DNA of 64,000 nucleotides from Atopsyche davidsoni (lineage: Eukaryota > Arthropoda > Insecta > Trichoptera > Hydrobiosidae). The stretch spans positions 5,992,501 to 6,056,500 of the forward strand of contig JAILWY010000002.1 in assembly GCA_022113835.1 (NCBI GenBank), read 5' to 3'. Of this stretch, positions 13,602 through 26,931 are shown in pieces. Position numbers and translations under genes: made by a program. How positions within the stretch are numbered: position 1 is the stretch's first letter; each line of letters begins with the position of its first letter. The notes below the pieces were generated by a model, which did not search any database, was not told where the DNA came from, and worked only from the letters and a program-made list of their open reading frames with translations.

Positions 13602-13660
13602 GAAAATCGAACCTGCGCTCACTGACGTGACAATAATTAGACCAAGACTAACCGGTCGGG
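13602..13660 (-). repeat. tRNA-Asp-like relic, possible SINE head
   Basis: On the minus strand the sequence reads GGTTAGTCTTGGTC, then TTGTCACG, then GCAGGTTCGATTTTC. These match in order the D-arm/A-box, the anticodon loop (with GTC) and the T-arm/B-box of a tRNA-Asp gene. Spacing is shortened and both stems are broken, so it is not a working tRNA. A tRNA-derived SINE remnant or an old tRNA pseudogene would explain it. No poly(A) tail or target duplication is seen, so confidence is low. Confidence 0.3.
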
Positions 13661-16600
13661 TCGAGCTGCGATAGCCATAGATGAGCATTCATTCGCATTC
13701 ACCGTTCGTTACTTCGACTCGCCCAGTTGCCTCGCAACGAATTGCGATAATCGAACATGGAAATCTAATCTGCATTCACTCACTATCGCAACAATTTGAC
13801 CGCTTGCAAATTGCCATTCATTTAGGCTTTGGTAGTTTCCTCATTAAACATTTATCATAAAAAATTATTAAATCAAAAGTAAATTCAAATTTGGATGCGT
13901 GAAATTTTTCTCCAAAATGAGCTCATGTTTTTAAAAATATTTAAAAAATATCTGCAGTCGATAACATTCTCCGATTTTTATCGTTTTATTTATTATACCT
14001 CTCTGAATGCAACAACAATTGTCGATGTATATTTTTTCTCCGGTCATTTCTTTTCCGGCCTCGTTCTTCCAACGACTGTAGTTATTGTTTGAGTTGTCAA
14101 AAAATATATCTTCCGTTTGAGTGACGTCGATCCCCCCGACGACGGTCCAGATCCCGCGTCCATCGCGAGCCGCGCCGAAACGGAGTAACCGTTGTTGTCG
14201 TTCAACAAATCAAACATTTTGTGATGGATTTTTTTTCCTCTTGCAACTCGGCGCTACTCGGTCATATCACATGAAAATACTTTTTAATCGGTTCTTCGTT
14301 GAAAGTTACCGATTCCCATTCCACATTCATTCATAGATTAGTGTCCCTACGACGTTGAATGGAAATTAATGAGCTTATTTGATAATTATGTTTGTATTTT
14401 ATGAAAAGTGTGAATTTCTGTTTTAAAACATCTTTACCTCATTTGACCCCCGGTTAACCTCGTCCTTATTGCTATACGCATACGTATGCAAATATTATAT
14501 AATTTTCTTGCGTATCAGATTTTGCACAAATATATTTATTTTATTACTAATAATATGAATTTGGAAAGGTGATAGTTCCGTATTTGACTACGTACCGAAT
14601 TCAATGCGCCCGAAGATTTGTATAAAAAAATTCAACAAAGGGAACCGTAGCACCTTCCCGATAATGTTAAAAGGCTGTCACTCTTGCGCCTTTCTTGCGT
14701 CACGAGTTATCTTCATAATCTCGCGGAAAACATTTCAGACTAAAGCGACCCCCTCGTGAAACGATCTTCATTCATATCATTTTCGAGCTCTCATTGCCGG
14801 TACAAATGAAAAATATTTACTGCGGTAAGTTTTACTCGTACAAAAGCGTAGTATAAACCCATTTATAATGCCCTCCGTCGGACGTCGCGCGCCGTAAATA
14901 ACGCCACCCCTCCGCGCACTAATTCCCAGGCCGGAGTGCAAGCCCCCCCTCCCCCCTCCCACCCCGCCCCCACCCCGCGCCGCCAGCTCTGCCGGAGCTG
15001 AGGTAATCGCGCGGTGCGGACGAACTGACCGCTAAACCTTCATCTTAACCTACAGCTCCATTTACACACGGCCGGAGGCGATTATTCGCCTCTGCGAATT
15101 ACACCGCTATTAGTTAAAAAGATACCGCATGATGTATGATAAATCGAGTCGATGTGCTATCCGATTTCGCTGCTCGCGAACGGTAGAGGAGTTTTCGCAT
15201 TACGGCCGCCCGCCCCGCGCCGGGCCGGGAAGTTTGTTTCGATTTCCCCCGCGAACTCATCGCTTCCCGCCTCGGCTAGTGCTTTGTTTTTTCCTGTCGC
15301 CCTGCGGCGCCGAGTTTCCTGAAGATTGTCGACGCCTCGAATCGCTCTCATTGCGCCGAGTGCGATTTCAACTTACGCCGGGGAAGCGAGTCTCGCGGCC
15401 GCCAGTGTTTCTGACCTGATCTCGCGCCCTGAAAACTTGGATCTCTTTGGCGGCAACTTCTGACGCAATAGACATCATTGGCGCGAGCGCGTAGTCACGC
15501 GGGCCTCGCCGCCTCGACGCCGGTGCAGGTGCGACAGGTTCGGCGCGCAGGTAATGCGACAGTGTCGGCGTGCAGCCGTCGTCTCCGAGCGCCCGGTTCG
15601 GCCGACGGGAGTTCCGGCACTTCTCCAGATTACGCAACGCGTTCAGCCGAGGCGGAGATTAATCTTATCGAGCGCCCGGTGGACTATTGACCTATATTAT
15701 TTATTTCTAATAGCGTAACTCGACATTTCTCAACACATTAATAATGTTTTGACGCAAACATTACAATAAACGTGACTTATCGGTACGAACTACTCGCCCT
15801 GCCGGGATAAATTATTAAACTCGAATATTTCACTCGACGAGCGACCAGGGAAGTTATTGTGTTTTTCTTTAAATCGCTTTAAAGGTTTTGGTCGGTTGGA
15901 AATCCATTAATGTTTCTTTTCGCTTCGAAAAACTCATAATTCTGCGTATATATTTATTTCTTAATTCCGACATTGAAGTTTTTTTGTTGAAGTTGTGTCG
16001 GAATGAAATTGAAAAGAGGTATCTGATGAATTATTAATCATTTCGAGCATCGATTTCCGAACAGCCGGTGTAATTCTGAAAGACCTCACTGGCTTCGCTT
16101 AAATATGCAAAATTGCGCTTTATACATAATACCAGAACGAAATTATTCAAAGATGGATTTTCATTTATCATTGTTTTTCGATTTAAATCGACCGTCGCGG
16201 GGACGACTGCGCGCGCGACTGGCGCAGCACGCTCGAAGCAGCACCCCGGCACTGCGCGCATGTGGCCGCAAGGTCTCCTCGATGCTGGCCGATTTCTCTA
16301 TAATACACGGGCCCGATCAAATTTGCCATTGCAGCTTCTAAAAATTGAAATGTGAAAATTCTAGATATGTACAATTAAGCCAACAAAGGCTTACATTCGG
16401 AAGTCGTATTGGTGAGCCATTTGGAGACGATGCCCTATATTTACATTTTATATCGATTTTAGTCTCCTCAACATGAAAAAACAGATGTTTTATAAAAAAG
16501 TAACATTATCATTTCTAGATCTCACGAATACTCTGAACGGCCCGTCATCAGTTTTCGCGGTGAAAAATTATTGATATTTATGACCACCTACGCGTGGTTG

Positions 16601-19600
16601 GCGCCAAAATAGGAGGTGTGAGAGACGAGAGCCGTCCAGAGCGCCGGGCAGGTGAGCCAGGTGTCGGGAGGGGCGCGGGCGGCAAAGGTCGAGGCCGCGC
16701 CGGCACGCGACTCCGGCCCGCTGTCGACTCGTATTAGCGCCAATAATACCCACCCCGGCTGATTTTAAAGCCTTATTTACCGGAAAGTGCTCGGAACTCA
16801 ATATCCCCCCCACCGACCTTTAATTTTCCCAACTGTACCGTTGATCGGCTCGTAATCCTCGCTTTATTTGTACAACTTGCAATACTGAAGATATTATGCA
16901 ACTTATGAAACTGCAAGACAAGATTTTGTGGAATGGAATGTTTGTATTCATTAATCCGAAGGATACATTTTATTAATAAAAGTAGGAACATCTTTTAACA
17001 ATTTTCCATAATATTAAATATGTCAAAAGATATATTCTTCGTATCGAAGACTTCTTCATAGTTTTCATTGCTGTATGGTTAATATCGTAATTCGAATATT
17101 TAAAAATATCAAATCATGTTATCGAAACGGTCATGTCTTGAGCCGAACTGTTGTGGAATTATCATCTTGAATATTTTTACTAGGTTATTTTACGTTTAAA
17201 AAGAAATTTTATCCCAAAATATAGTTTGAAGCTTAATTAAATATTTATTTACTACTAGTGGTATATGAACGTTTTGAACGCTGCACGAAGGGAACATTTT
17301 TTAAGGTATTTGTGTATAGAAGATATGTGGCATTCAGCGAAGATAGATCCCCGCACCGTAAATGCCTCTGCACACGTAGCAACAAATCGCGACATCAACT
17401 TGCAGCTAGCCAATAGCGTCCTTCATTTTGGGCAAGGCCACAAATAAACAACCAAAATAAAGGGGCGCTTTTGTCTACCTGCAAGTGGTGGTACGATTTG
17501 TTATTACGTTTGTAGGGGGCTTAAGACTTCTTTGTGCATCATCCCGCACGCCCTCTACTACGCAGCGCCTCGTTGGGGCGACTATTTGTCAGACTTGATT
17601 AACCCTTTCAGCCTAATAATGATGATTTGGCTTTAAAGTAACCTTGACCCTAGTCCATTTTTAGTTTAGAACTACTTACTCAGTGGTACTTACAAATGCA
17701 ATTATTAATTCATCATACCAAAAACACAACAAAAAAATTATCTTTTTGCGTCAGTTCAAGTTTCAATACGTTAAATATTAAAGGAAAATGTAAGTTTTTC
17801 CAATGTTAAGTTTGATAAAAATGTAACATAGGCACGTTTCGCTGTTTTTTCTTCTTTTGTGTTAGTTGATTGATTCCAATTCTTTCTATTTGCTTTATAT
17901 ACTTTTTTTGCTCAAGTTATGATTGAGTACAAGCGTTACAACGGGAGTTTTATAATGGAGTTCATAAATATGCGACATTCGTCTGATCATCCGTAGCGGG
18001 ATAATCCCAACAGAGTTTGCTATGACATCGAGTAATGCGTCCCGCGCAGAAACTGCTTTATTAAATATTCAAATTAATGTCCCCGTTGATTTACTAGCAC
18101 AAAAGGTTGACACTGTCAGTATTGAACTTTGCAATTTAACAATTTTACTGTAGATAAGCCTGCGGTGGCACATTTATTATCTTGTCCGTAGCCGGTTTGT
18201 CGCGCGCAAAATGTCAGCGATTTTTACCTGTCGAGGCTGCGGGAGTTCTCTCGGCGTATCGGTAACAATGTCCGCGGGCTCCCGCCGCCGAATCGCCCGA
18301 ATCGGAGCCCGCTACCGCCATCGTCTGCGCCTTCTGGAGACATTTTTATTTTGAAGAATACAACTGGCTCGCGTTATTCTAGTTATTGTACTTTTTAGTA
18401 ACAGATCCACCGTAAAATCCAATTCAGACGAAAATACGGTACCCGAGTATCCGGTTTGCGGATGTTTCCTATTTTTTTGTTTTCGCTTCGCTTTTCCGAA
18501 TCGGTCTTTGACCTTTGTTCTCATTTTTTTTGCAAAGTCAAGTCTAGTGAGCTCGTACTTAAATTTGCGCGAAAATCACAAACAAGTGACATTTTACGCA
18601 AAACACGAACGCGCCGATCTCCCTGCCTACCCTCGCGTTTGAGGCGCAATTCCGAGAGCGGCGCGGGTCTTCCTTCGAGTGAATTCCGAGGGTTAAAAGA
18701 AAGCCCCCGAACACAATGAGAAACGTTTCAATAGGGGAAAAGGGGTCAGCTAAGGTCACCCGAACACCCCGCCACCCCCGTCCTCTCGCCGAGACGGAAT
18801 ACTCCCCCTTGTTCAGATTTTCGCGTAATTTTCTTTAATATTTCCGTAATCTGTTGAATCCCGTACATTTAATAAACACGCCCACTCTCGCCACTCGGAT
18901 CGCGCGCACGTTACGTAAGTTGATAAATCTCCCGGCGTTCCTCGGCCGCCTCGCGCAGGTACGCTCGAATATCTCTCCTCCGCGCGACTCGATCGCCGGC
19001 CGCGATTACATCTGCAGTACGCCGTGAAAAATAACCGCGCGGGCCCGGCGAGCTCCGGGCGCCTCGTTAATCATCATTTTTCAGCCCAGTCTGTGCGTGC
19101 CGATAACGTTTGGCAATACTTTCCGCGGTTCCGTTTTTTACGCATATCATCCTCGATACGGCGTCCTTGTACAGCTAGCAGAGCGCAGGTCGGCGGGCGC
19201 GCGCGGTGACGTAACGGCCGGCTAACCCAGTGACCGCGCGCCGAGGCGCCTCCACTTTCACTGCGCGGCGCCTGCGCCCGCCACTGCCAGACGCGTCCCC
19301 CCCAGGGGCTTCCCTGCCCTGCCATGTTCCCGCCCGCGCTCGATCCGTCGCAAACGTTTTGTCGCATTATCTGGCGTCGCATCCTTCTATTTAAACCATT
19401 TTCATTTTAAAAATTATATGTATTCGGTATTTTATGGGCTAAATAAAATTAATTGCAAATATTAGTATTCATGGTCATTTTGATTAATACGTGCGTCATT
19501 AAAAAAATATTTCAATTTACAGGTATTTTTCAGCTACTGACGAAGAAAATGACTTTGCGATATCGAGCCGTTCCTTGTTTATCTTCCGATTGCTACTTCT

Positions 19601-21180
19601 CAACTTCATTTCCAGTCGGTTCTGTGGCGAAGAAATGTAACTTTTTCTCATCAATCTCGTGTTTGAGGAGATAGCGATCGTGCATTTGACGATGGCTGCA
19701 TACCTTCTTTGGAGCGTTTTGTATTTAGTCATGCATTAATATCGGTCTTGCTAAATCAGTATTTTTGATAATATGAAAAGAGATAAAAATATATTTCATT
19801 TCTAATTTTTTTTTAAAGATCTGTCAACGGTTCGGTCAATTTGTAGTGATTTATCACTGGAACACGTTATGAAGAAAGATTTCAAAAAATAAGACTCAAA
19901 AGTACGTACTTTCGATATAATTTTTAAACATTTTTTTAGCAGTTGTGTGCAGAATAATTTTTTACTCGATTACAATATTTTGATAACTATAACTTTTGAC
20001 TTGTAAATGATGCTTACATACTATACTCGATTCGAAACGTCGAGCGCGACGGGCGCCGACCCCGCGCGAGTCCACTCGGCGCGTTGTTGACGTCTCTCTC
20101 CAGATGTATTGATTGCGAGCAGCTCATAGTGTTTGACTTCTTGTTGCTTATTAATTTAGGCAAAATTTAAAAATTTACAATTTCAAACGCCCTTCTTTTC
20201 AAATATTTGTGCCGTGGATTTTCTCTCCCGTTTCTCCGTAATCGTAAATTTTGATAACCTAAAATATTGTCGATTTAAACGAAACATGAAATAAAAAAAA
20301 ATCTCTGAAATTAAATATTTTACTATCTATATTTTACTTTTGCCAGAATCCTATTATAATTGATATTATATACCATACTGACATCGTAACAATTATAATT
20401 AAACAGATTTAAAAAAAAAACATTTACAATACATTTTTAAAACCTTACAATAATATTGAAATATTAATTAAAAAATGCTAATGCTATATGAATATATATA
20501 AGCTTGTTTTAGATTATACGTTTTATTATCTTGCTACATAGCAACAATACATAATGTGGTTCTGGTTAGTTATCGGTGTCCGAGTATTTGTCCAGGAAAT
20601 CCGTAGCCATTTTCTGTTGCGAATCTAGCGCGTTTACAATTTGACTTTTTCGGCTCGGTTTTGCTTACATTTCAATGTCCCTAGCTTAAGCGAAACGCCT
20701 CCGCCATAAAATATTCTACATACATAGGATTTTCAATTGAATAAGGCAAAGCCACCCCGGCGCGCCGCCCCGCCGGCTGTCCCGGGCCACGCGCCGTCAT
20801 CTGCTCCAGGGCTGGGGCGCTTTTTGTGTCAAGAGAAAACCGATAATAGCCCCGCACTCGTGTACATTCTCTAAAGATTAGTTTCTCGGACGAATACATC
20901 GCCGGCCCTCACCTCACCTCGCATTGAGGTTTCGGAGTGTTGGAAAACAACGCAGCGAATTGCAACAACTTGTATCTAAATACATCCTGTCATCCGGCTT
21001 CGATGAAGATGAGGGATTACACGATTGAGTCTTTTTTATTTTACGTGTCTTGTCAAGTAATATATTTCAGAATTATAATTATAGGATTTACAATTTCGGC
21101 AGTTCCTTTTCAATATACATCGATATCGGAATAACAAAATGGCGTAATCGTCAAAACTGACACATCGATGCAGTCAAAAT

Positions 21181-21271
21181 CGTTTTTTTTTTTTTGCTAT
21201 CGTTTCGTGTCTATCGTGAGACATGCCAATACATTGGACACAATCTACTTTTTTTTTTTCTTTTTTTTTTG
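21181..21271. repeat. paired T-rich runs
   Basis: Runs of T12 or more at about 21183-21195, 21249-21259 and 21261-21270, separated by ordinary sequence. No target duplication or element body is recognised around them. Confidence 0.6.
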
Positions 21272-22626
21272 CTTTTACCGATAATTTGAAATCTTTTGGG
21301 ATCTGTTTATTTTATTTTCTGCTATCAATTTATCGTCCCAACGTTGTATTTGTTTTTCGTTTTGACATGTATGAATAAAAACACATCGGTTAAAACGCAA
21401 GCGTGCTTTCTGAATTGAATTTTCCTTTGTTTTTTGAAATATTTTTATCTTATTTGTGAAATAGATGCGTACTTTGTGCGGCAAAAACTAGGCAATAACA
21501 CTTTGTAAACGTTGTTTTGATCAGTTTTCCCGAGGAGCCGTACACGTGGACCGTAACTTACGCTGATACAGCAGTAATCTGATAATAAACTTCGCAGTGG
21601 AGCAAACTTCATATCAGCCATTACGAGTTGAACCTCTGTTCTTCACGCGCCACAAGGCCGAGGCGCACCTTCCTGTAAATGAATAACGCCCGCCTCGCCC
21701 GCCCCGCCCAGCTCTCCCAAGTCATCAAACATTTTGATAAACACGATCGAGCGCTCGCAGATTCGTCCATATTCATCGGTCAATGCATTTATAGTCACGC
21801 TGGCACTCCTCCCGTTCGGGCGAAGGGCTCGCATCCCAGTCAGTTTCAAATTAAAGTGTCAATTATTATTGTCGTGCCCTTTTATCTGGCAACTAATATT
21901 ATGTCAACGCGAACACTTACTGCAGCACCCGTTTCCCTTGTTATCAGATTGTATTGCTTTATCTGTTTTTTCGATTGAGGATACAGTAGTCTGTCTGGAT
22001 TTGTCTTGATCCAGGTTAATCCGAAATATAAATACGCACAATACACGAAGGATAACAAAAACGAGCGGAGCTATTGTTCACCGTCTGATCCGTGAAAGTA
22101 CGTGGTCCTGTTTCTTTATGTAAATACCGAAGACTATTTCTATAATCTTGTGTATTTTTGCCTTTTCCTTGAATAATGCATGTATCTTGTTTTGGCTAAT
22201 TTTAGGGGGGTTCAAAAATCTCAACGCTCAAATGCCTCCCCTCGGCGAGTACAGCTTATTTTGTAGACAAAATCAAACAAAAGAGTATAATGAACATTTT
22301 GTTGGTGTTTTCAATCGGTATGTTTGAAGCGAGCGGGATACGATTTGTAAACCTGTCTGACTGGACAAGGGACATCGCATCTTCTGAGATGCGACAGCCC
22401 TGACGCGCTAACTTACAGTTATAAATACTCGGTAATAATTATTTCACGTGTATTTCTGTCGCGTAGCACACCCGAGTAATGCGTGCAGTAATGATTCGCC
22501 GCTTATTTATAAGGAAGCACTCCATAAGCGATGTTGGCACGCGCGCCGAGAGTGACAGATGTTTTTTTGATGGGAGCATCGAGTCGCCGGGCCGCAGCGC
22601 TGACCGCGTGCCGCGTGCCTCTCATC

Positions 22627-22661
22627 GCTCGCCACTCGCCACTCGCCACTCGCCACTCGCC
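22627..22661. repeat. 7-bp repeat GCCACTC x4
   Basis: Four perfect units start at 22631, with partial units on both sides, in a CpG-rich patch. Confidence 0.9.
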
Positions 22662-25315
22662 GAGTCTCTTTGCCGCGGTCTCGGCTTCTCGCTCGACGCC
22701 GCGTCCTCAATGGAATTATTAATACCCTGCCGTGACCTATTCCATTGCCGAGCCTCCTGAGCTCGAATACTTCTGTAATAAATTATTTTTTCACGTAATT
22801 GGGGGATACAGCTGCGTTGCTATGGTTTGCAATAAAAAAAATATTTGCTTCATAAATAACTACTTATTAAAACATGCATCATGACTTGACGCTTTTTAAA
22901 TGAAATAATCTTTTGTAAAAAATATATAAATAAATATAAGAAGAGTTATTCGCACGAGCGGAGTCGATAAAAACTCACTATCCGAAATAACGACGACTTT
23001 CCAATTAGCTTATTTTTGTAGACATCTTTTAATCGTAGATATCTCTCGCAACACGAGCCGACCTTTGGACAGAATTTAAAGTCTGTTAGCACCGCGGGGC
23101 AGCTGCTATTGACTTATCCTTTCTTTCTCTTTTTTTACCATCAATATTGGTTAAATTTATTAGCAGTTTGCTTGTATAAAGAAATATTACTATAATGCTT
23201 AATTTTAACCTCGTATTTGACAAATTCCCAAATTAGTGTCTTTTTCTCATTTATAGATTTAACTTTCTATATTACATATATAATATATGTGTGTATAATG
23301 TGCAATGACCTTGTAGTCTACACTTTAAATAGACGTATTTAGAGCCGAATAAAAAACTAGTTTTCTTGTCGGGTTAGATTGTTAGATATTAATTAATTAT
23401 CACTAATGTAGCTTTTGATGACGACGAATCGATTGTTGCAATCCATCAACTTGTCTCACTTAACGTGAAGTAACTTGTTAACATTTACTTTCGATAGTAG
23501 TTAAAAATGTATTTGGACTGTTTGTAACGTAAACCACGATACTTATAGATTAACTATGAAATAATATGCTTTTTGTAGAAAAAAAAGTGCTTATGCCAAC
23601 AACGAGGTAATTTTCCAATAATATATTTGATAATAATATCTTTAGATATTAAATTGCATGTAATTTAAATGAATTAACAATGTTACCCGATAGCAAAGAA
23701 GCATCTTATTTTTAATGCTGTTATATCGCCCAGCACCAAGTTGGTGTGTTTTCCATTGTTGGCGATGAATTTCGTTTTATCAGCTAAACGAGTGTTTTGT
23801 TTCATTTTAGTTCATCGTTGAAGTATGTCCTCATCATCTAATACAGATGTCTACCGATGTGATATTGAATATTACTATCATGATCTAACTTACTGAGTAT
23901 ACGTCCACAATATATCCGATGAAGTACACTGATAACAATTTGACTAATCCCAGTATCTGCCAACAAACAAGCTTCCATCCATCTTCCGTGCTCGTCAGCC
24001 ATCGATAGGCTCGTGTATCTGTTTTACACGCCCCGCTTGTATCTACTCACTGAACTGATTAATTCAATGAGAAATAATTTATATTAGGTGCAGACGCATA
24101 TAATAGCAAATCGAATCGTTCAAACCAATTACACTGCGCAATCTCCATCGATAGAGAGGGTTAGATTGTCATCAAATATTATTATTGTGTGAAAGAGACT
24201 ATAAAGGAAAGGTTTTTTTGTAGCCAATTTTGAAAAATATAATATACAAATCAAATTGCATAGTTATTTGAAGCATTAATACACTGAAGCCTTTATCGTA
24301 TGTGAAGATTAATTTACCTGAATAAATTTGGTTAAATGTCTCCATTGGAAGCATATCATTATTTTACAGGTTTTATTGTTTGAAAGTTGTAAAACCATAT
24401 TTTTATCACATTCCTGCGCCAAGGCCACGGTGAGATATTATACTCTATGGGGCATGGACACAGTTTTGCACATGGCAATTGGTAAATGTTACGTCTACCG
24501 GTTCACTAATTAAAATAATTATAAAAGTATGTATTCACAAAGGTTTGATTTTACTATTAAATGGGCAAATTTTGACTTTTGCCCTTTTTACCATCAAATC
24601 TTCATTGGACCACGAATGTAGATAACTTCCAGAATTCCTCAAGTCGCAAACTGATTATTCAAATAGCCTATAATTATATTGAAGCCAGTAATGCACGTAC
24701 TGCATTCATAAAATAAAGTAATATTTACTACTTTTCATTGAATTGTATGCCTTTTGAGTACAATTTTAAATCTCAAGTTTTTATCATTTAGGTCGCCTTG
24801 GGTTGAGCTTTGTTATTTTCCGTGTAAAGATTGTACGTAGTTTTCATATAGAATAGAAATTTTTAATCACTGGTTATTCATAACTTCTTTTGTGCGATAT
24901 ATGTTTTCATCATATTTTTTAAAAATATACAGGGTAAAAAATACTTTATCTTTACTTCCCACATTCAACATCGGTAAGTTAAGATTCTGTACAATCAATT
25001 GAATTCGTATTGATTGTAGATTATTGCATGGTTTGGAAATAAGAATGTATTCCTTTAACCTAACCTAAGGGCTTAAAATCTTTTTTGTTTATATTAGTTG
25101 GTATATTTGATACTGAATGTTATTCACATGGCTCGGTGCTTCCGCTGCAGGTGTGAGGCGACCCGCTAACTTTCCGGCATTTAATTTCCCGATAAATTAA
25201 TGGAACCAACAATTTGTTAATTTACCAGCTTCTTTCGCTCGGAGGACTTTCCAACTCTTCATAAGTGGGAAATTTTGATTTTATTCGGTTAATCCTAGAC
25301 CCTATGCATGGCTTC

Positions 25316-25527
25316 CATTAGATCAGTCATGTCAAAGATACGGCCCGCGGGTCGCATCCGGCCCTCGGGCCGTATCAATACGGCCCGCGATCGCAATGTG
25401 TCACAGAATGAAGAATCATGTTTTTTAGAGCTTTTAGGCTTATTTTATTTGAATCTGGCCCGCCTACACACACTAAATTTAATATATGGCCCTCTAAAAA
25501 ATTGAGTTTGACACCTCTGCACTAGAT
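25316..25527. mobile_element. hAT-type MITE with 8-bp target-site duplication
   Basis: The element spans 25324-25519 (196 bp). Its left end is CAGTCATGTCAAAG and its right end, read on the other strand, is CAGAGGTGTCAAAC, sharing CAGnnnTGTCAAA. The flanks are CATTAGAT (25316-25323) and CACTAGAT (25520-25527), an 8-bp target duplication with one mismatch, the size made by hAT transposases. The inside is rich in GGCCCGCGG-type blocks near the left end and GGCCCTC near the right end, with a local inverted repeat (ATACGGCCCG / CGGGCCGTAT, 25339-25372). This end sequence resembles Charlie-like hAT elements known from many animals. No transposase is encoded. Confidence 0.82.
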
Positions 25528-26421
25528 TCAATGTAAACAATAATAATAGACAAAAATAATTGATACTTTATTATTGTAATTATCTATGAAATTGTAAAAT
25601 ATAACTGATGCGGGATACAGGATTAAAATTCAAAATCAAAGAATATTTATTATGACAAGGCTTCAGATGTTAACATATTTTTCTACCTTATATCTTTTTG
25701 ATAATGTTTTATCGTGGGTCTCACCTGTGTATTCCTAGATATAGAGATTTTTCAAGGGGTTCAATCATAACGACATGCGAGCACTTAAAGATAACAACTC
25801 AACGCGGCACCGATGCCCGAGTGACGGCCATCAAAATATTATACTGCCCATGAACCTCACACCGTAAAATTTTCTTTTTACTTTGTTTTTTTTTACGTTA
25901 CCATTTAGTAAGATCCGTATGTATGTGGGTTGTATTATAGTATATTCCGAGAAGGTTTTCCTTTCAGAAAATACTTACACGTTTTATAAATAATATCTAG
26001 AATAAATAGGGCGCGTACTCGATCGCTTTATCTTCATTGAGTATGACGTGCTTCAATAAGATATCCGTAACTTTTTAACTCACTTGGGGGGATTGATCTC
26101 GGATTTCAGGGAAGAGTACCACTCCAGTGTTAAATAGCAAGAAGGTAATAAAAATGGTACACCGAACACTATTATTATGTTAAGTAAGGTTTTAGCTAAA
26201 TACTCTACAGGAAAATTAAATTCTGAACGCTAATTGAATAAAATTAAAGACTTACGGATCAACATCGAAGAACAAGATTTACATGTTCTGAAATCATAAA
26301 ATTTTGTATATAATTTTTCATTAACATTAATAATAACGTTTTTATTAGTTAATTCCTACTATAATGTACTATTCTGTTAATTTTCAACCATAAACATACT
26401 CCCGTCCAAGTTCTATGAGCT

Positions 26422-26459
26422 ACAATATTGCTTCATACAATATTGCTTCATACAATATT
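26422..26459. repeat. 15-bp repeat ACAATATTGCTTCAT x2.5
   Basis: Two perfect 15-base units (26422-26436 and 26437-26451) are followed by the first eight bases of a third. The repeat is AT-rich and intergenic or intronic. Confidence 0.92.
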
Positions 26460-26910
26460 ACTATTTGAAAAATAATTAGATCTTAAAGAAGTAATAGTAT
26501 ATTTTTAATCAAGTTTAAAGCAGGAGTATTTTGGAACCTTAGCCGTTTTGCTATTTCACCTACTATCCCCGAGGTGAGAGCCTCCATAGCTCGTGTGGAT
26601 TGCGACTTGCGTAGGAATATTCGTGCCGACCTCAAATGAAATCGAAATTTTTATTCCTCGCTACCGGCACGCGCCAAAGTACGTAGGCACAATACGACTA
26701 CCGACAGGCGTAGTATAACTCACAAGTATAATTCGACCGATTATTCCGCCGTTAATGATATACCAACCTCCTCACATAATTTAAAGCCAGCATTACACCA
26801 CAGGCGACGTGCTATATAGACACTTCATTGTTTTTGGCCGGTCTCGAATCGTCCATACATCACACCGGCTTGACAAATGAATGGCCCACATCGAACACCT
26901 GTCCGGCGGC

Positions 26911-26931
26911 CTGGCTGGCTGGCTGGCTGGC
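26911..26931. repeat. (GGCT)n microsatellite
   Basis: About five tetranucleotide units. Confidence 0.88.

Larger units (their letters stand above)
13157..25315. other. non-coding
   Basis: Apart from the tRNA-like relic there are CpG-rich patches near 14880-15000, 15170-15680, 16600-16760, 18600-18790, 18900-19330 and 20040-20090. The part from 22760 to 25300 is almost uniformly AT-rich. A perfect 8-bp stem with a 4-base loop lies at 22375-22394. No gene is recognised. Confidence 0.6.

Noticed and set aside
17601..17620. TTAACCCTTTC, similar to piggyBac-type ends
   Set aside because: No matching inverted end AAAGGGTTAA is found at a sensible distance; the nearest GGGTTAA (about 18691) does not extend the match.
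18021..18153. 43-codon ATG frame beginning MTSSNASRAE
   Set aside because: It is short, unsupported by splice sites or neighbours, and within chance expectation.
22375..22394. Perfect 8-bp stem with 4-base loop as a small RNA precursor
   Set aside because: The stem is far too short for a miRNA precursor and the flanks do not extend the pairing.
25324..25519. SPIN-family hAT element
   Set aside because: SPIN ends as I recall them differ (CAGnGGTTCTCAACC-type). The ends here are CAGnnnTGTCAAA, a different hAT group.
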